Origin: Aquisalimonas sp.
GTDB taxonomy: Bacteria > Pseudomonadota > Gammaproteobacteria > Nitrococcales > Aquisalimonadaceae
Reading direction: 5' to 3'
Length of the DNA stretch: 10,530 bases
Assembly (NCBI GenBank): GCA_007127625.1
Contig: SKYZ01000050.1
Coordinates: 1-10,530 of the forward strand
The notes beneath the pieces were generated by a model. That model saw only the letters and a program-made list of their open reading frames with translations. It ran no database searches and had not been told where the DNA came from. Position numbers and translations under genes: made by a program. This document shows positions 1-6,987 of the stretch, piece by piece (positions within the stretch are counted from its first letter, which is position 1; every line of letters begins with the position of its first letter).

Positions 1-2
1 CA

Positions 3-794
3 CTAGCGGCCGCTGAAGACCGGCTTGCGCTTCTCCATGAAGGCCGTGACGCCCTCGCGGTAATCCGCGGTCTGCCCGCAATCACGCTGCAAATCGCGCT
101 CCAGATCAAGCTGCTGGTCCAGCGAGTTCACCCAGGAAGCCCTCAGCGCCCTCTTGATATTCGCCAGCCCCCTGGTGGGCTGCTGGGCAAAGTGCTTCAC
201 CAGGGCCTCGGCTTCGTCATCGAGGGCGTTATCATCCACGGCCCGCCAGATCATTCCCCAGCTCTCTGCCTGCTCGGCGGACACCTTATCCCCGAGCATG
301 GCCAGCGCGGTCGCCCGTGCATGCCCCACCAGCCGCGGCAGATGCCAGGTTCCTCCGGAATCCGGCACCAGTCCAATGTTGCAGAATACCTGCACAAACT
401 TCGCGGAACGTGCGGCGAGCACGATGTCACAGGCAAGCGCCAGGTTCGCGCCTGCGCCGGCGGCAACACCATTCACGGCACAGACCACGGGGACAGGCAG
501 GGCGCGCAATCGCCGAATCAGAGGGTTGTACCGCAACTCAAGGGACTCGCCCAGATTCGGCACCTCGTCACCGGGCGCCACACTGCGGTCCGACAGGTCC
601 TGGCCTGCGCAGAACGCGCGGCCCCGCGCAGCCAGCAGTAACACCCGTACTTCCTCGGCCGCCTCCAGCTCATCCATGGCCTGCCGTATTTCCTCATGCA
701 TGGCCACATTGAAACTGTTCAGGTTGTCGGGGCGATTCAGAACCAGGCGTGCGACGCCCGCGTCCAAAGAATACTCGATGGTCTCGAATGGCAC
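3..794 (-). CDS. paaG: PaaG-type 1,2-epoxyphenylacetyl-CoA isomerase
   Basis: Crotonase-fold enzyme of 263 residues. In the phenylacetate pathway PaaG converts ring-1,2-epoxyphenylacetyl-CoA to the seven-membered oxepin-CoA in the cytoplasm, and it can also isomerise later enoyl-CoA intermediates. The sequence shows the crotonase start NRPDNLNSFN (residues 20-29), the oxyanion-hole segments FCAGQDLSD (61-69) and NGVAAGAGANLA (108-119), and GLVPDSGGTW (141-150). The Asp in that last motif (145) is the residue expected in PaaG, where ordinary hydratases have Glu. The C-terminus ...YREGVTAFMEKRKPVF is also PaaG-like. Length matches the 262-residue E. coli protein from memory. I chose the GTG at 792-794 because GGGAGGA sits 6 bases upstream and family proteins start here; a longer frame to 860 adds 22 residues unlike the family. 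The gene diverges from paaN. Any co-transcribed downstream genes lie off the left edge. Confidence 0.9.
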   Translation of the reverse strand: MPFETIEYSLDAGVARLVLNRPDNLNSFNVAMHEEIRQAMDELEAAEEVRVLLLAARGRAFCAGQDLSDRSVAPGDEVPNLGESLELRYNPLIRRLRALPVPVVCAVNGVAAGAGANLALACDIVLAARSAKFVQVFCNIGLVPDSGGTWHLPRLVGHARATALAMLGDKVSAEQAESWGMIWRAVDDNALDDEAEALVKHFAQQPTRGLANIKRALRASWVNSLDQQLDLERDLQRDCGQTADYREGVTAFMEKRKPVFSGR

Positions 795-800
795 GGCTTC

Positions 801-807
801 TCCTCCC
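801..807 (-). promoter_or_regulatory. Ribosome binding site deciding the paaG start
   Basis: On the minus strand GGGAGGA lies 6 bases before the GTG at 792-794. It is a near-perfect Shine-Dalgarno sequence, and no comparable one precedes the in-frame ATG at 858-860. It therefore decides in favour of the shorter 263-residue protein. Confidence 0.75.
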
Positions 808-886
808 GGGGGTTCACTGTGGCTCCCCTTATCGTCGGCATGCACGGAACCATAGCGCATCCGAGCAATACGTTACAAGTTGAACG

Positions 887-914
887 TTGACATACGCCTT
901 TCATGTATCACAAT
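887..914 (+). promoter_or_regulatory. Candidate sigma70 promoter toward paaN (distal)
   Basis: A perfect TTGACA (-35) at 887-892 is followed after 16 bp by CACAAT at 909-914, a 4 of 6 match to the -10 consensus. If used, it would give a leader of about 200 bases before paaN. It overlaps the TTTCAT/ATGAAA inverted repeat at 899-918, which could be an operator. This is inferred from sequence only. Confidence 0.35.
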
Positions 915-918
915 GAAA
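899..918. repeat. Inverted repeat TTTCAT-N8-ATGAAA, candidate operator
   Basis: Perfect 6-bp arms TTTCAT (899-904) and ATGAAA (913-918) are separated by 8 bp, a span of 20 bp that suits a dimeric repressor. It covers the -10 of the distal promoter candidate. I cannot assign it to a named regulator. Confidence 0.4.
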
Positions 919-936
919 ATACGCCGCCACGAAAAC

Positions 937-962
937 GGCATCTTGGAGCTTTGCCTGATGCC
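937..962. repeat. Inverted repeat GGCATC-N14-GATGCC
   Basis: Perfect 6-bp arms at 937-942 and 957-962 are separated by 14 bp. The repeat straddles the -35 hexamer and spacer of the better promoter candidate at 943-971. The geometry suits an operator that blocks RNA polymerase. The spacer also has partial internal symmetry, so chance is possible. Confidence 0.4.
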
Positions 963-971
963 CCACATAAT
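943..971 (+). promoter_or_regulatory. Candidate sigma70 promoter toward paaN (proximal)
   Basis: TTGGAG (943-948) and CATAAT (966-971) are separated by an ideal 17 bp. The -10 matches consensus at 5 of 6 positions, while the -35 keeps only the TTG core. The transcript start would fall near 978, giving a leader of about 150 bases before paaN. Such a weak -35 is compatible with a regulated promoter. The GGCATC/GATGCC repeat overlaps it. Confidence 0.4.
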
Positions 972-1051
972 CGCGCAAATCCTTGTTTGTGTTTTTCTTT
1001 TTAGTGAATCGTCGCCTATCAAGAGATGTGCCCACAAATGACACACAATCA

Positions 1052-1066
1052 CGACGTCATGCGTCG
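1052..1066. repeat. Short inverted repeat CGACG-N5-CGTCG
   Basis: Perfect 5-bp arms at 1052-1056 and 1062-1066 lie 60 bp upstream of the paaN start, in the presumed untranslated leader. It could be an operator half-site pair or a small RNA hairpin. At this length it could also be chance in GC-rich DNA. Confidence 0.3.
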
Positions 1067-1082
1067 GTCGGATCAAACTTAA

Positions 1083-1100
1083 GCCGGTCTATGCGCCGGC
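1083..1100 (+). repeat. Small leader hairpin upstream of the paaN ribosome binding site
   Basis: GCCGG (1083-1087) can pair with CCGGC (1096-1100) around an 8-base loop, with a possible extra U-G pair. It lies 15 bases before the Shine-Dalgarno sequence of paaN. It is too short to claim a riboswitch. Confidence 0.3.
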
Positions 1101-1114
1101 AGATAATCAGCCCC

Positions 1115-1122
1115 AGGGAGGA
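1115..1122 (+). promoter_or_regulatory. Ribosome binding site of paaN
   Basis: AGGGAGGA ends 3 bases before the ATG at 1126. It is a strong Shine-Dalgarno sequence, with close spacing, and fixes the start of paaN. Confidence 0.7.
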
Positions 1123-1125
1123 ACA

Positions 1126-2793
1126 ATGACCCAGTCCTACTTCGATAAACACCGTGAAACCCTGGAAAGGGCCGTGGAAGCAAGTCGGACCCGGGAGTTC
1201 TGGAGCCCGTACCCCGAAGCCCCGAGCGGCAAGATCTACGGCGAGGACGCGCCGGCCGACGGAGAAACGGCGTTCAAGGCACGCCTGAATCAGCCCTTCA
1301 GCCTGGAGATGCCCGGCATCACCGGGGAGATTGGTGCGGAGCGCTCACCCTACGGTTTCGACTTGGGAATCCGCTACCCCAAGGTGGATTCGGAGCAGTT
1401 GCTGCCGGCGATGGAGAAATCCTTGAAGGCCTGGCGCGATGCTGGTGCGGAGGAGCGGGCCGGCATCTGCCTGGAGATTCTGGACCGCCTCAACAAGCGC
1501 AGCTTCGAGCTGGCCCATGCGGTCATGCATACAACCGGTCAGGCCTTTCCCATGGCATTCCAGGCGGGCGGCACCCATGCCCAGGATCGCGGGCTGGAGG
1601 CCGTGGCATATGCCTACGAGGCGATGACGCGCCATCCCGGGCAGACACACTGGACCAAGCCCCAGGGCAAGCGTGACCCCCTGGAAATGGACAAGACGTT
1701 CTACGTCATCCCCCGTGGGCTGGCGATGATGATCGGCGTCTCCACGTTCCCGACCTGGAACGGCTATCCAGGGCTTTTCGCCAGCCTGGCCACCGGCAAC
1801 CCCGTCGTGGTGAAGCCGCACCCACAGACCATCCTTCCGCTGGCGATTACGGTGGAAATCTGCCAGGAGGTCCTGAAGGAAGCCGGCTTCGATCCGTGGA
1901 TCGTCTCCATGGTCGCTGACACGGCCGAGGCACCGGTGACCAAGGAGCTGGCCCTGGATCAACGCATTCAGGTCATCGACTTCACCGGCAGTTCCGCTTT
2001 CGGTGAGTGGCTGGAACGGAACTGCCATCAGGCGCAGGTCTACACGGAAAAGGCGGGCGTCAACGGCATCGTCATCGACTCCACCGACAACCTCAAGGCG
2101 ATGTGCCAGAACCTGGCTTTTTCACTGAGCCTCTACTCCGGCCAGATGTGCACCACGCCGCAGAACCTGTTCATTCCGCGCAACGGCATCGACACGGACC
2201 AGGGACACCTGAGCTTCGACGAGGTGGCCCAGGCCCTGGCCGACGGTGTGACCAAGTTCCTCTCGGACAACGACCGTGCCACCGCGGTACTGGGCGCGAT
2301 TCAGGCGCCCGTGACGGCCGAACGGATCGAGGAATCGAAGAGGCTGGGCCGCGTGGTGCTGGACTCGGAGGCCCGCGAGCACCCGCAGTTCGACGGCGCC
2401 CGCATTCGCACGCCGCTGATGCTGGCCGTGGACGCCACAGACGAGGACGCCTACCAGCGCGAACTCTTCGGGCCCATTTCGCTGCTGATCGCCACCAACG
2501 ACACCGGCGACAGCATCGAGCGCGCCCGCCAGCTGGCCCGCAGCAAGGGGGCCATGACCTGGGCCGTGTACAGCACCAGTGAACAAGTAATGGCAGACAT
2601 GCGCGAGGCCGCCCTGGACGCGGGCGTTTCCCTTTCGGAAAATCTGCTCGGCGGCGTGTTCGTGAACCAGACGGCGGCCTTCAGTGACTACCACGGCACG
2701 GGTGCCAACCCGGCAGCCAACGCTGCTCTCTGCGACGCGGCCTTCGTCGCCAACCGGTTCCGGGTGGTGCAGACGCGCCGTCATGCCGCCTGA
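1126..2793 (+). CDS. paaN: PaaN-type phenylacetate-pathway aldehyde dehydrogenase
   Basis: A 555-residue member of the aldehyde dehydrogenase superfamily, most like the stand-alone PaaN proteins of phenylacetate clusters. It should oxidise the semialdehyde formed by ring opening of oxepin-CoA (3-oxo-5,6-dehydrosuberyl-CoA semialdehyde) with NAD(P)+ in the cytoplasm. The ALDH core is intact. PTWNGYPGL (209-217) contains the expected Asn, VVVKPHPQT (227-235) the cofactor-binding Lys, and FTGSS (286-290) the nucleotide-fold glycine. Glu308 in YTEKAGVN is the general base, and [10 protein letters not shown] (338-347) carries the nucleophile Cys342. The 34-residue Glu-Cys spacing is the family norm. 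ELFGPI (446-451) follows. It has no C-terminal MaoC/hydratase domain, unlike the roughly 680-residue PaaZ of E. coli, so ring hydrolysis needs a separate enzyme. It is the first gene of the rightward set, 23 bp before paaY. Confidence 0.9.
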   Translation: MTQSYFDKHRETLERAVEASRTREFWSPYPEAPSGKIYGEDAPADGETAFKARLNQPFSLEMPGITGEIGAERSPYGFDLGIRYPKVDSEQLLPAMEKSLKAWRDAGAEERAGICLEILDRLNKRSFELAHAVMHTTGQAFPMAFQAGGTHAQDRGLEAVAYAYEAMTRHPGQTHWTKPQGKRDPLEMDKTFYVIPRGLAMMIGVSTFPTWNGYPGLFASLATGNPVVVKPHPQTILPLAITVEICQEVLKEAGFDPWIVSMVADTAEAPVTKELALDQRIQVIDFTGSSAFGEWLERNCHQAQVYTEKAGVNGIVIDSTDNLKAMCQNLAFSLSLYSGQMCTTPQNLFIPRNGIDTDQGHLSFDEVAQALADGVTKFLSDNDRATAVLGAIQAPVTAERIEESKRLGRVVLDSEAREHPQFDGARIRTPLMLAVDATDEDAYQRELFGPISLLIATNDTGDSIERARQLARSKGAMTWAVYSTSEQVMADMREAALDAGVSLSENLLGGVFVNQTAAFSDYHGTGANPAANAALCDAAFVANRFRVVQTRRHAA

Positions 2794-2816
2794 GCCGCGA
2801 CCATGAGGAAGCCAGC

Positions 2817-3431
2817 ATGCCCAGTTATGCCATCGACAGGATCCGGCCGGTCGTCCACCCGGATGCGTTCGTGCACCCCACGGCGGTTCTGATCGGGGAC
2901 GTGATCGTCCGCGCAGGCGTCTACGTAGGCCCCTGCGCGGCACTGCGCGGGGACTTCGGCCGACTGGTCCTGGAGGCGGGCAGCAACCTCCAGGACACAT
3001 GTGTCATGCACGGCTTCCCCGGGACCGACACTATTGTCGAGGCCGATGGACATATCGGGCACGGCGCGGTTCTCCACGGTTGCCACATCGGTGAGAACGC
3101 CATGATCGGCATGAACAGCGTCATCATGGACAACGCCGAGGTCGGCGAATCTGCCATCGTGGCCGCCTGCTCCTTCGTCAAGGCCAACAGCCGTATCGAC
3201 GCCCGCCACATGGCCGTTGGCAGCCCCGCGCGGGTGCTGCGTGAGCTCAGCGAAGACGAAATCGCCTGGAAGCGCGAGGGGACTCGCACCTACCAGCAAC
3301 TGGCCCGCCGCTCCCACGCATCGATGGTGGAAGTGACTCCTCTGAATGCACCGGAACAGGACAGGCCGCGGCTTGAGGTCTCGGACTACGAGCCACTATT
3401 CGCAACCAGGGACAGGCAGGGCGACGGATGA
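2817..3431 (+). CDS. paaY: PaaY, hexapeptide-repeat thioesterase / gamma-carbonic-anhydrase-like protein
   Basis: A 204-residue left-handed beta-helix protein of the gamma-carbonic anhydrase fold. PaaY is described as a CoA thioesterase that recycles CoA from dead-end ring-hydroxylated products of the phenylacetate pathway. The opening [12 protein letters not shown] (19-30) and [15 protein letters not shown] (35-49) match PaaY as I remember it from E. coli. The hexapeptide region is followed by VMHGFPG (63-69), [17 protein letters not shown] (79-95) and [13 protein letters not shown]. His65, His82 and His87 fit the three metal ligands. The tail, with an [10 protein letters not shown]3-RPRL pattern (172-186), is the PaaY-specific extension missing from general YrdA-like proteins. 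GAGGAA lies 6 bases before the ATG. The stop overlaps the paaF start (ATGA at 3428-3431), which suggests translational coupling. Confidence 0.9.
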   Translation: MPSYAIDRIRPVVHPDAFVHPTAVLIGDVIVRAGVYVGPCAALRGDFGRLVLEAGSNLQDTCVMHGFPGTDTIVEADGHIGHGAVLHGCHIGENAMIGMNSVIMDNAEVGESAIVAACSFVKANSRIDARHMAVGSPARVLRELSEDEIAWKREGTRTYQQLARRSHASMVEVTPLNAPEQDRPRLEVSDYEPLFATRDRQGDG

Positions 3432-4210
3432 GCTATCAGTACATCAATGTCAGCAACCACGATGGTGTGGGCGAGATCAAGTTGCACCGGCCCGACGCCA
3501 TGAACGCACTTTGCGCCGCGTTGATGGAGGAAGTGGGTACGGCGCTCCAGGGGTTCGCGGCGGACGACACGATCAATGCGGTGATGATCACCGGAAGCGA
3601 GAAGGCTTTTGCGGCGGGTGCCGACATCAAGGACATGGCGCAGTTGAGCTGCGTTGACGCGGTCCAGGACGATTTCCCTTTCTCCGCCTCCGGCTGGACA
3701 GTGCTGAAGGAGTACCGCAAGCCGGTCATCGCCGCGGTCTCCGGATACTGCCTGGGCGGTGGGTGCGAACTGGCCATGAGTTGCGATTTCATCATTGCGA
3801 CGGACACCGCACGGTTCGGTCAGCCGGAGGTCAAGCTGGCGATCATGCCGGGTGCCGGCGGCACCCAGCGCATGGCGCGCGCTGTGGGCAAGGCCCGCGC
3901 CATGGAACTGTGCCTGACGGGCCGCTTCATGGACGCCGAGGAGGCGCTCGAGGCCGGGCTGATCGCATACATCACCACGGTGGACAGGCTTCACGGCGAT
4001 ACCCTGGCCACCGCGAGTACCATTGCGGCACACTCCAGTATCAGTACGCAATTGATCAAGGAATCCATCAACCAGGCGTTCGAAATGCCACTGTCCAGTG
4101 GCCTGCTGTTTGAACGTCGGATGTTCCAGACCTGCTTCGCCAGTGAGGACCGGACGGAGGGGATGAACGCATTCATCGACAAGCGCCCGCCGGCATTCCG
4201 TAACCGTTGA
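3428..4210 (+). CDS. paaF: PaaF-like enoyl-CoA hydratase (2,3-dehydroadipyl-CoA hydratase)
   Basis: A 260-residue crotonase with both catalytic glutamates: Glu114 in [11 protein letters not shown] (110-120) and Glu134 in [18 protein letters not shown] (131-148). The 20-residue spacing is that of true enoyl-CoA hydratases. The oxyanion-hole segment [11 protein letters not shown] (60-70) is also canonical. It differs clearly from the neighbouring PaaG, which has Asp at the second acidic position. In the phenylacetate pathway PaaF hydrates 2,3-dehydroadipyl-CoA to 3-hydroxyadipyl-CoA before PaaH and the thiolase PaaJ. Its Shine-Dalgarno sequence is poor, and the ATG overlaps the paaY stop by four bases, so translation probably depends on paaY. 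By sequence alone it could be a general short-chain enoyl-CoA hydratase. The paa assignment rests largely on operon position. Confidence 0.82.
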   Translation: MSYQYINVSNHDGVGEIKLHRPDAMNALCAALMEEVGTALQGFAADDTINAVMITGSEKAFAAGADIKDMAQLSCVDAVQDDFPFSASGWTVLKEYRKPVIAAVSGYCLGGGCELAMSCDFIIATDTARFGQPEVKLAIMPGAGGTQRMARAVGKARAMELCLTGRFMDAEEALEAGLIAYITTVDRLHGDTLATASTIAAHSSISTQLIKESINQAFEMPLSSGLLFERRMFQTCFASEDRTEGMNAFIDKRPPAFRNR

Positions 4211-4219
4211 GTCCATGAG

Positions 4220-4250
4220 GGCCGGTACCCAGCCCCTTCTGGGCCCGGTC
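4220..4250 (+). other. GC-rich hairpin between paaF and the pat-like gene
   Basis: In the 71-bp gap, CCCAG (4228-4232) pairs with CTGGG (4239-4243) around a 6-base loop. After a small bulge, CCGG (4222-4225) pairs with CCGG (4245-4248), and one G-U and one G-C pair can extend it. No T-tract follows, so it is not a standard intrinsic terminator. It may protect the upstream mRNA end, attenuate read-through, or mark a processing site. Confidence 0.45.
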
Positions 4251-4281
4251 AGGCAAGAGTAACGAGTGACCGGGGGGCCGG

Positions 4282-6981
4282 ATGAGCACCCGCAACCTGG
4301 CAGCGCTGTTTCAGCCGCAATCCGTGGCTCTCCTGGGAGCAAGCCGACGACCCGGTTCCATTGGCGCAGTGCTGGCCCGGAACCTGTTCAACTCCGGTTT
4401 CCAGGGTCCCATCCTACCTGTCCATCCGCGTCACCGCGCCGTCCAGGGCGTGCTGACCTATCCCGACGTCGCGTCCCTGCCGGTCACACCGGATTTGGCC
4501 GTGATCTGCACGCCCGCCGACACGGTCCCGGACCTACTGACCCAGTTGGGCGAGCGTGGCACCCGGGCAGCGATCATCATCAGCCGGGGCCAGCCCGGAC
4601 CCGCCGGGGCACAGTGGCGGCAGCGCCTCCTCGAAGCCGCCCGCCCCTATCTGATGCGTATCCTCGGACCCAATGGGCTGGGAGCCATCGTGCCCCGTGC
4701 GGGGCTCAACGCCAGCGTTTCGCATATGCAGGCCCACCCCGGCGGCGTCGCTTTCGTGACGCAGTCCGGCGCCATCATGACCTCCATCATCGACTGGGCC
4801 GCCAGCCACGGCACGGGCTTCTCCCACCTGGTTGCGCTGGGTGACATGAGCGATGTGGATTTCGGCGACATGCTCGACTACCTCGTTGCCGATCACGGTA
4901 CCAGCGCAATCCTGCTACATGTGGAAGTCATCACCAATGTACGCAAGTTCATGTCTGCGGCGCGCGCCGCCGCGCGCATGAAACCGGTGATTGTCATCAA
5001 GGGCGGCCGTCACGTCGAAGCAGCCCGCGCCGCGGAGTCCCATACCGGTGCCGTGGCCAGTTCCGACGCCGTCTACGATGCGGCCTTCCGCCGTGCCGGC
5101 ATGCTCCGTGTCCACAATCTGGACGATCTCTTCTCTGCCGCCGGGACGCTGGCGCTCAGCGGTGTGCCTGGCGGCGAACGCATGGCCATTCTCAGCAATG
5201 GCGGCGGCATGGGCGTGATGGCCACCGACGTTTATCTCGACAACGGGGGCGTACTGGCTGAACTGAGCGAGGACACGCTGACGCGGCTCGATGCAGTGCT
5301 CCCTGCCGGCTGGGCACGGGAAAACCCGGTGGACATCATCGGTGATGCCCCGGGAGAGCGCTACGCCAACAGCCTGGAAGTGCTGATGGAGGCGCCGGAA
5401 GTGGACGCCGTGATGGTGATCAACTGTCCCGTGGCCATTGCCGATTCGGAAGAGGCTGCCGTCGCCGTCGCCAGGTGTGTTGCCGCGCAGGATCAGCGTT
5501 GGGGGCGTCATCGCATGGTGCTCACCAGCTGGGTAGGTGAAGCCACGGCGGCGATCGCGCGCGAGCATCTGAGCAGCCGCGGTGTGCCCACATTTCGCAC
5601 GCCCCTGCTGGCCACGCGCGCCTTCATGCAGATGCTGGAGTACCGCCGCAACCAGGAGGAACTGCTGGAGACTCCGCGGCCGCTACCCGAAGACACCGAG
5701 CCAGACGTCGCCGAGGCGCGGGCGATCATCCGGCGCGCACGGGACGCCGGCAACGAATGGCTGACCGAAGATCTCTCCAAGCAGCTCCTGGCGGCGTTCG
5801 ACATCCCGGTGGTGGCGACCCATCCGGCTTCCACGCCCGAGCATGCGCGGGAGATCGCCGAAACGCTGACAGGCCCCTATGTCGTCAAACTCAGGGCGGA
5901 AGGCCTTGTGCATAAGAGTGACGTGGGTGGCGTGCGCCTGAACCTCCGGACGCCGGAAGCGGTGGAGATCGCCGCCCGAGACATGGCACGGCAGCTGCCA
6001 CCGGCGCAGGAGCATGCCGGCTTTGCCGTACAGCCCATGGTGACCCACACGCACAGTTACGAACTGTTCGCTGGCGTCATTGATGACGCCCAGTTCGGTC
6101 CAGTGATCGTCTTTGGAGACGGCGGCACGGCGGTAGAAGTACTCACGGACCAAGCCATCGGACTCCCTCCGCTCAACATCAAACTGGCGCGCGATCTGAT
6201 GGCACGCACCCGCATCTACAGGCAACTCTGTGGCTATCGCAAGGTTGCGGCGGCGGATCTGGACGCCATCGCCTTGACGCTGATCCGCCTGTCGCGGCTG
6301 GTGGTGGAACTGCCCGAGGTTCGTGAGTTGGACATCAACCCGTTGCTGGCTGGCCCGTTCGGCGTCACGGCTCTGGATGCCCGGATCCGCGTGGCAAGCG
6401 AACCCATCCAGAACCCGAGTGCGCGCTTGGCCATCCGCCCCTACCCGCGGGAACTGGAGGAAACGGTCACCCTGCAGGATGGTCGTGATTTGCTGCTGCG
6501 CCCGATCCTGCCCGAGGACGAGCACGAACTGATCCGCACCTACTCGAGCCTGTCTCCCGAAGAGCTGGAGCTGCGATTCTTCGTTTCCAGTCAGACGTTT
6601 ACGCACATGACAACGGCGCGCTCCACGCAGATCGACTACGACCGGGAGATGACCTTTGTGCTCACTGACCCCGGTGTCCCCGGCGAGAGTGCCGTCCATG
6701 GTGTGGTCAGCGCCGCCACCGATCCGGACAACGACAGCGCCGAGTTTGCCATCATCATCCCGCATACCATGACGGGACTCGGGCTAGGCCGGTTCCTGAT
6801 GGAGCGAATCATCGCTTACTGCCGCCAACGTGGTACCCGCGTTCTGCGAGGAGAAGTTCTCAAGGAAAACACGCGCATGCTACGCCTGTGCCGGCGCCTG
6901 GGCTTCCGCAAGCGCACCTCGCCGACCTATCCACAGATCTACCTGGTCGAGCTGGAGTTGCAGGCGGAATCATCCGCCTGA
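4282..6981 (+). CDS. Pat/PatZ-like ADP-forming acyl-CoA synthetase fused to GNAT acetyltransferase
   Basis: An 899-residue protein with the architecture of Pat (YfiQ/PatZ), the protein lysine acetyltransferase that switches off acyl-CoA synthetases. An N-terminal CoA-binding Rossmann domain (about 5-135; LLGASRRPGSIG at 17-28) is followed by a ligase region with VTQSGA (159-164), ESHTGAVASS (252-261) and SNGGGMGV (305-312). An ATP-grasp domain (about 490-710) holds HKSDVGGV (544-551) and ELDINPLL (682-689). A GNAT domain (about 735-895) has the catalytic-type Glu821 in AEFAIII and the acetyl-CoA loop TGLGLGRFLM (831-840). Length is close to E. coli Pat (886). The synthetase half keeps His254, the expected phospho-accepting residue, which E. 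coli Pat lacks as I recall it. It may therefore be an active ligase, an acetyltransferase, or both. It lies 71 bp after paaF on the same strand and could act on a paa-encoded ligase. The start at 4282 follows a G-rich stretch. Confidence 0.88.
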   Translation: MSTRNLAALFQPQSVALLGASRRPGSIGAVLARNLFNSGFQGPILPVHPRHRAVQGVLTYPDVASLPVTPDLAVICTPADTVPDLLTQLGERGTRAAIIISRGQPGPAGAQWRQRLLEAARPYLMRILGPNGLGAIVPRAGLNASVSHMQAHPGGVAFVTQSGAIMTSIIDWAASHGTGFSHLVALGDMSDVDFGDMLDYLVADHGTSAILLHVEVITNVRKFMSAARAAARMKPVIVIKGGRHVEAARAAESHTGAVASSDAVYDAAFRRAGMLRVHNLDDLFSAAGTLALSGVPGGERMAILSNGGGMGVMATDVYLDNGGVLAELSEDTLTRLDAVLPAGWARENPVDIIGDAPGERYANSLEVLMEAPEVDAVMVINCPVAIADSEEAAVAVARCVAAQDQRWGRHRMVLTSWVGEATAAIAREHLSSRGVPTFRTPLLATRAFMQMLEYRRNQEELLETPRPLPEDTEPDVAEARAIIRRARDAGNEWLTEDLSKQLLAAFDIPVVATHPASTPEHAREIAETLTGPYVVKLRAEGLVHKSDVGGVRLNLRTPEAVEIAARDMARQLPPAQEHAGFAVQPMVTHTHSYELFAGVIDDAQFGPVIVFGDGGTAVEVLTDQAIGLPPLNIKLARDLMARTRIYRQLCGYRKVAAADLDAIALTLIRLSRLVVELPEVRELDINPLLAGPFGVTALDARIRVASEPIQNPSARLAIRPYPRELEETVTLQDGRDLLLRPILPEDEHELIRTYSSLSPEELELRFFVSSQTFTHMTTARSTQIDYDREMTFVLTDPGVPGESAVHGVVSAATDPDNDSAEFAIIIPHTMTGLGLGRFLMERIIAYCRQRGTRVLRGEVLKENTRMLRLCRRLGFRKRTSPTYPQIYLVELELQAESSA
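6961..6980. terminator. Perfect hairpin between convergent genes, candidate bidirectional terminator
   Basis: CAGGCGGA (6961-6968) and TCCGCCTG (6973-6980) form a perfect 8-bp stem with a 4-base loop. The stem overlaps the last codons and the stop (6979-6981) of the pat-like gene. The convergent flavoprotein gene ends at 6988, leaving 6 bp between the two stops. No T-run follows on either strand, so it is atypical as a Rho-independent terminator. It could still slow polymerase or protect both 3' ends. Confidence 0.45.
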
Positions 6982-6987
6982 GTCGGA

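Larger units (their letters stand above)
795..1125. promoter_or_regulatory. Divergent control region between paaG and paaN
   Basis: This 331-bp non-coding stretch separates divergently transcribed paaG and paaN. Bases from about 860 to 1080 are clearly more AT-rich than the flanking genes and include a T-rich run around 983-1002. It contains two plausible rightward sigma70-like promoters, at least three short inverted repeats and a small leader hairpin, listed separately. Short open frames here lack convincing start signals and look like chance. paa operons are typically repressed by PaaX (GntR-like) or PaaR (TetR-like) and induced by phenylacetyl-CoA. I could not recognise a known PaaX or PaaR box with confidence. 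No leftward promoter for paaG stood out, although one must exist here. Confidence 0.7.

Noticed and set aside
6..13. NotI site (GCGGCCGC) at the very start, as if from a cloning vector
   Set aside because: These bases are the natural last codons of paaG, running in frame to a TAG stop at a normal family length.
944..956. Possible sigma54 promoter (GG...GC in TTGGAGCTTTGCC)
   Set aside because: GG and GC are only 6 bp apart, whereas sigma54 promoters require 10 bp.
1027..1036. TGTG-CC-CACA as a CRP-like site
   Set aside because: The arms are 4 bp with a 2-bp gap, unlike the TGTGA-N6-TCACA geometry.
873..1076. Small minus-strand open frame in the divergent control region
   Set aside because: There is no convincing ribosome binding site or recognisable protein, and the composition looks like AT-rich regulatory DNA.
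1102..1107. GATAAT as a -10 element just before paaN
   Set aside because: No -35 lies at a proper distance, and a transcript starting near 1114 would leave almost no leader ahead of the Shine-Dalgarno sequence.
3386..4342. Long minus-strand open frame across paaF and the gap
   Set aside because: It lies antisense to a well-supported gene, has no recognisable domain and low-complexity composition.
5683..6765. Long open frame on the minus strand inside the pat-like gene (about 360 codons)
   Set aside because: It is a by-product of high third-position GC opposite a strongly conserved gene. Its translation is rich in Arg, Gly, His and Gln and resembles no family.
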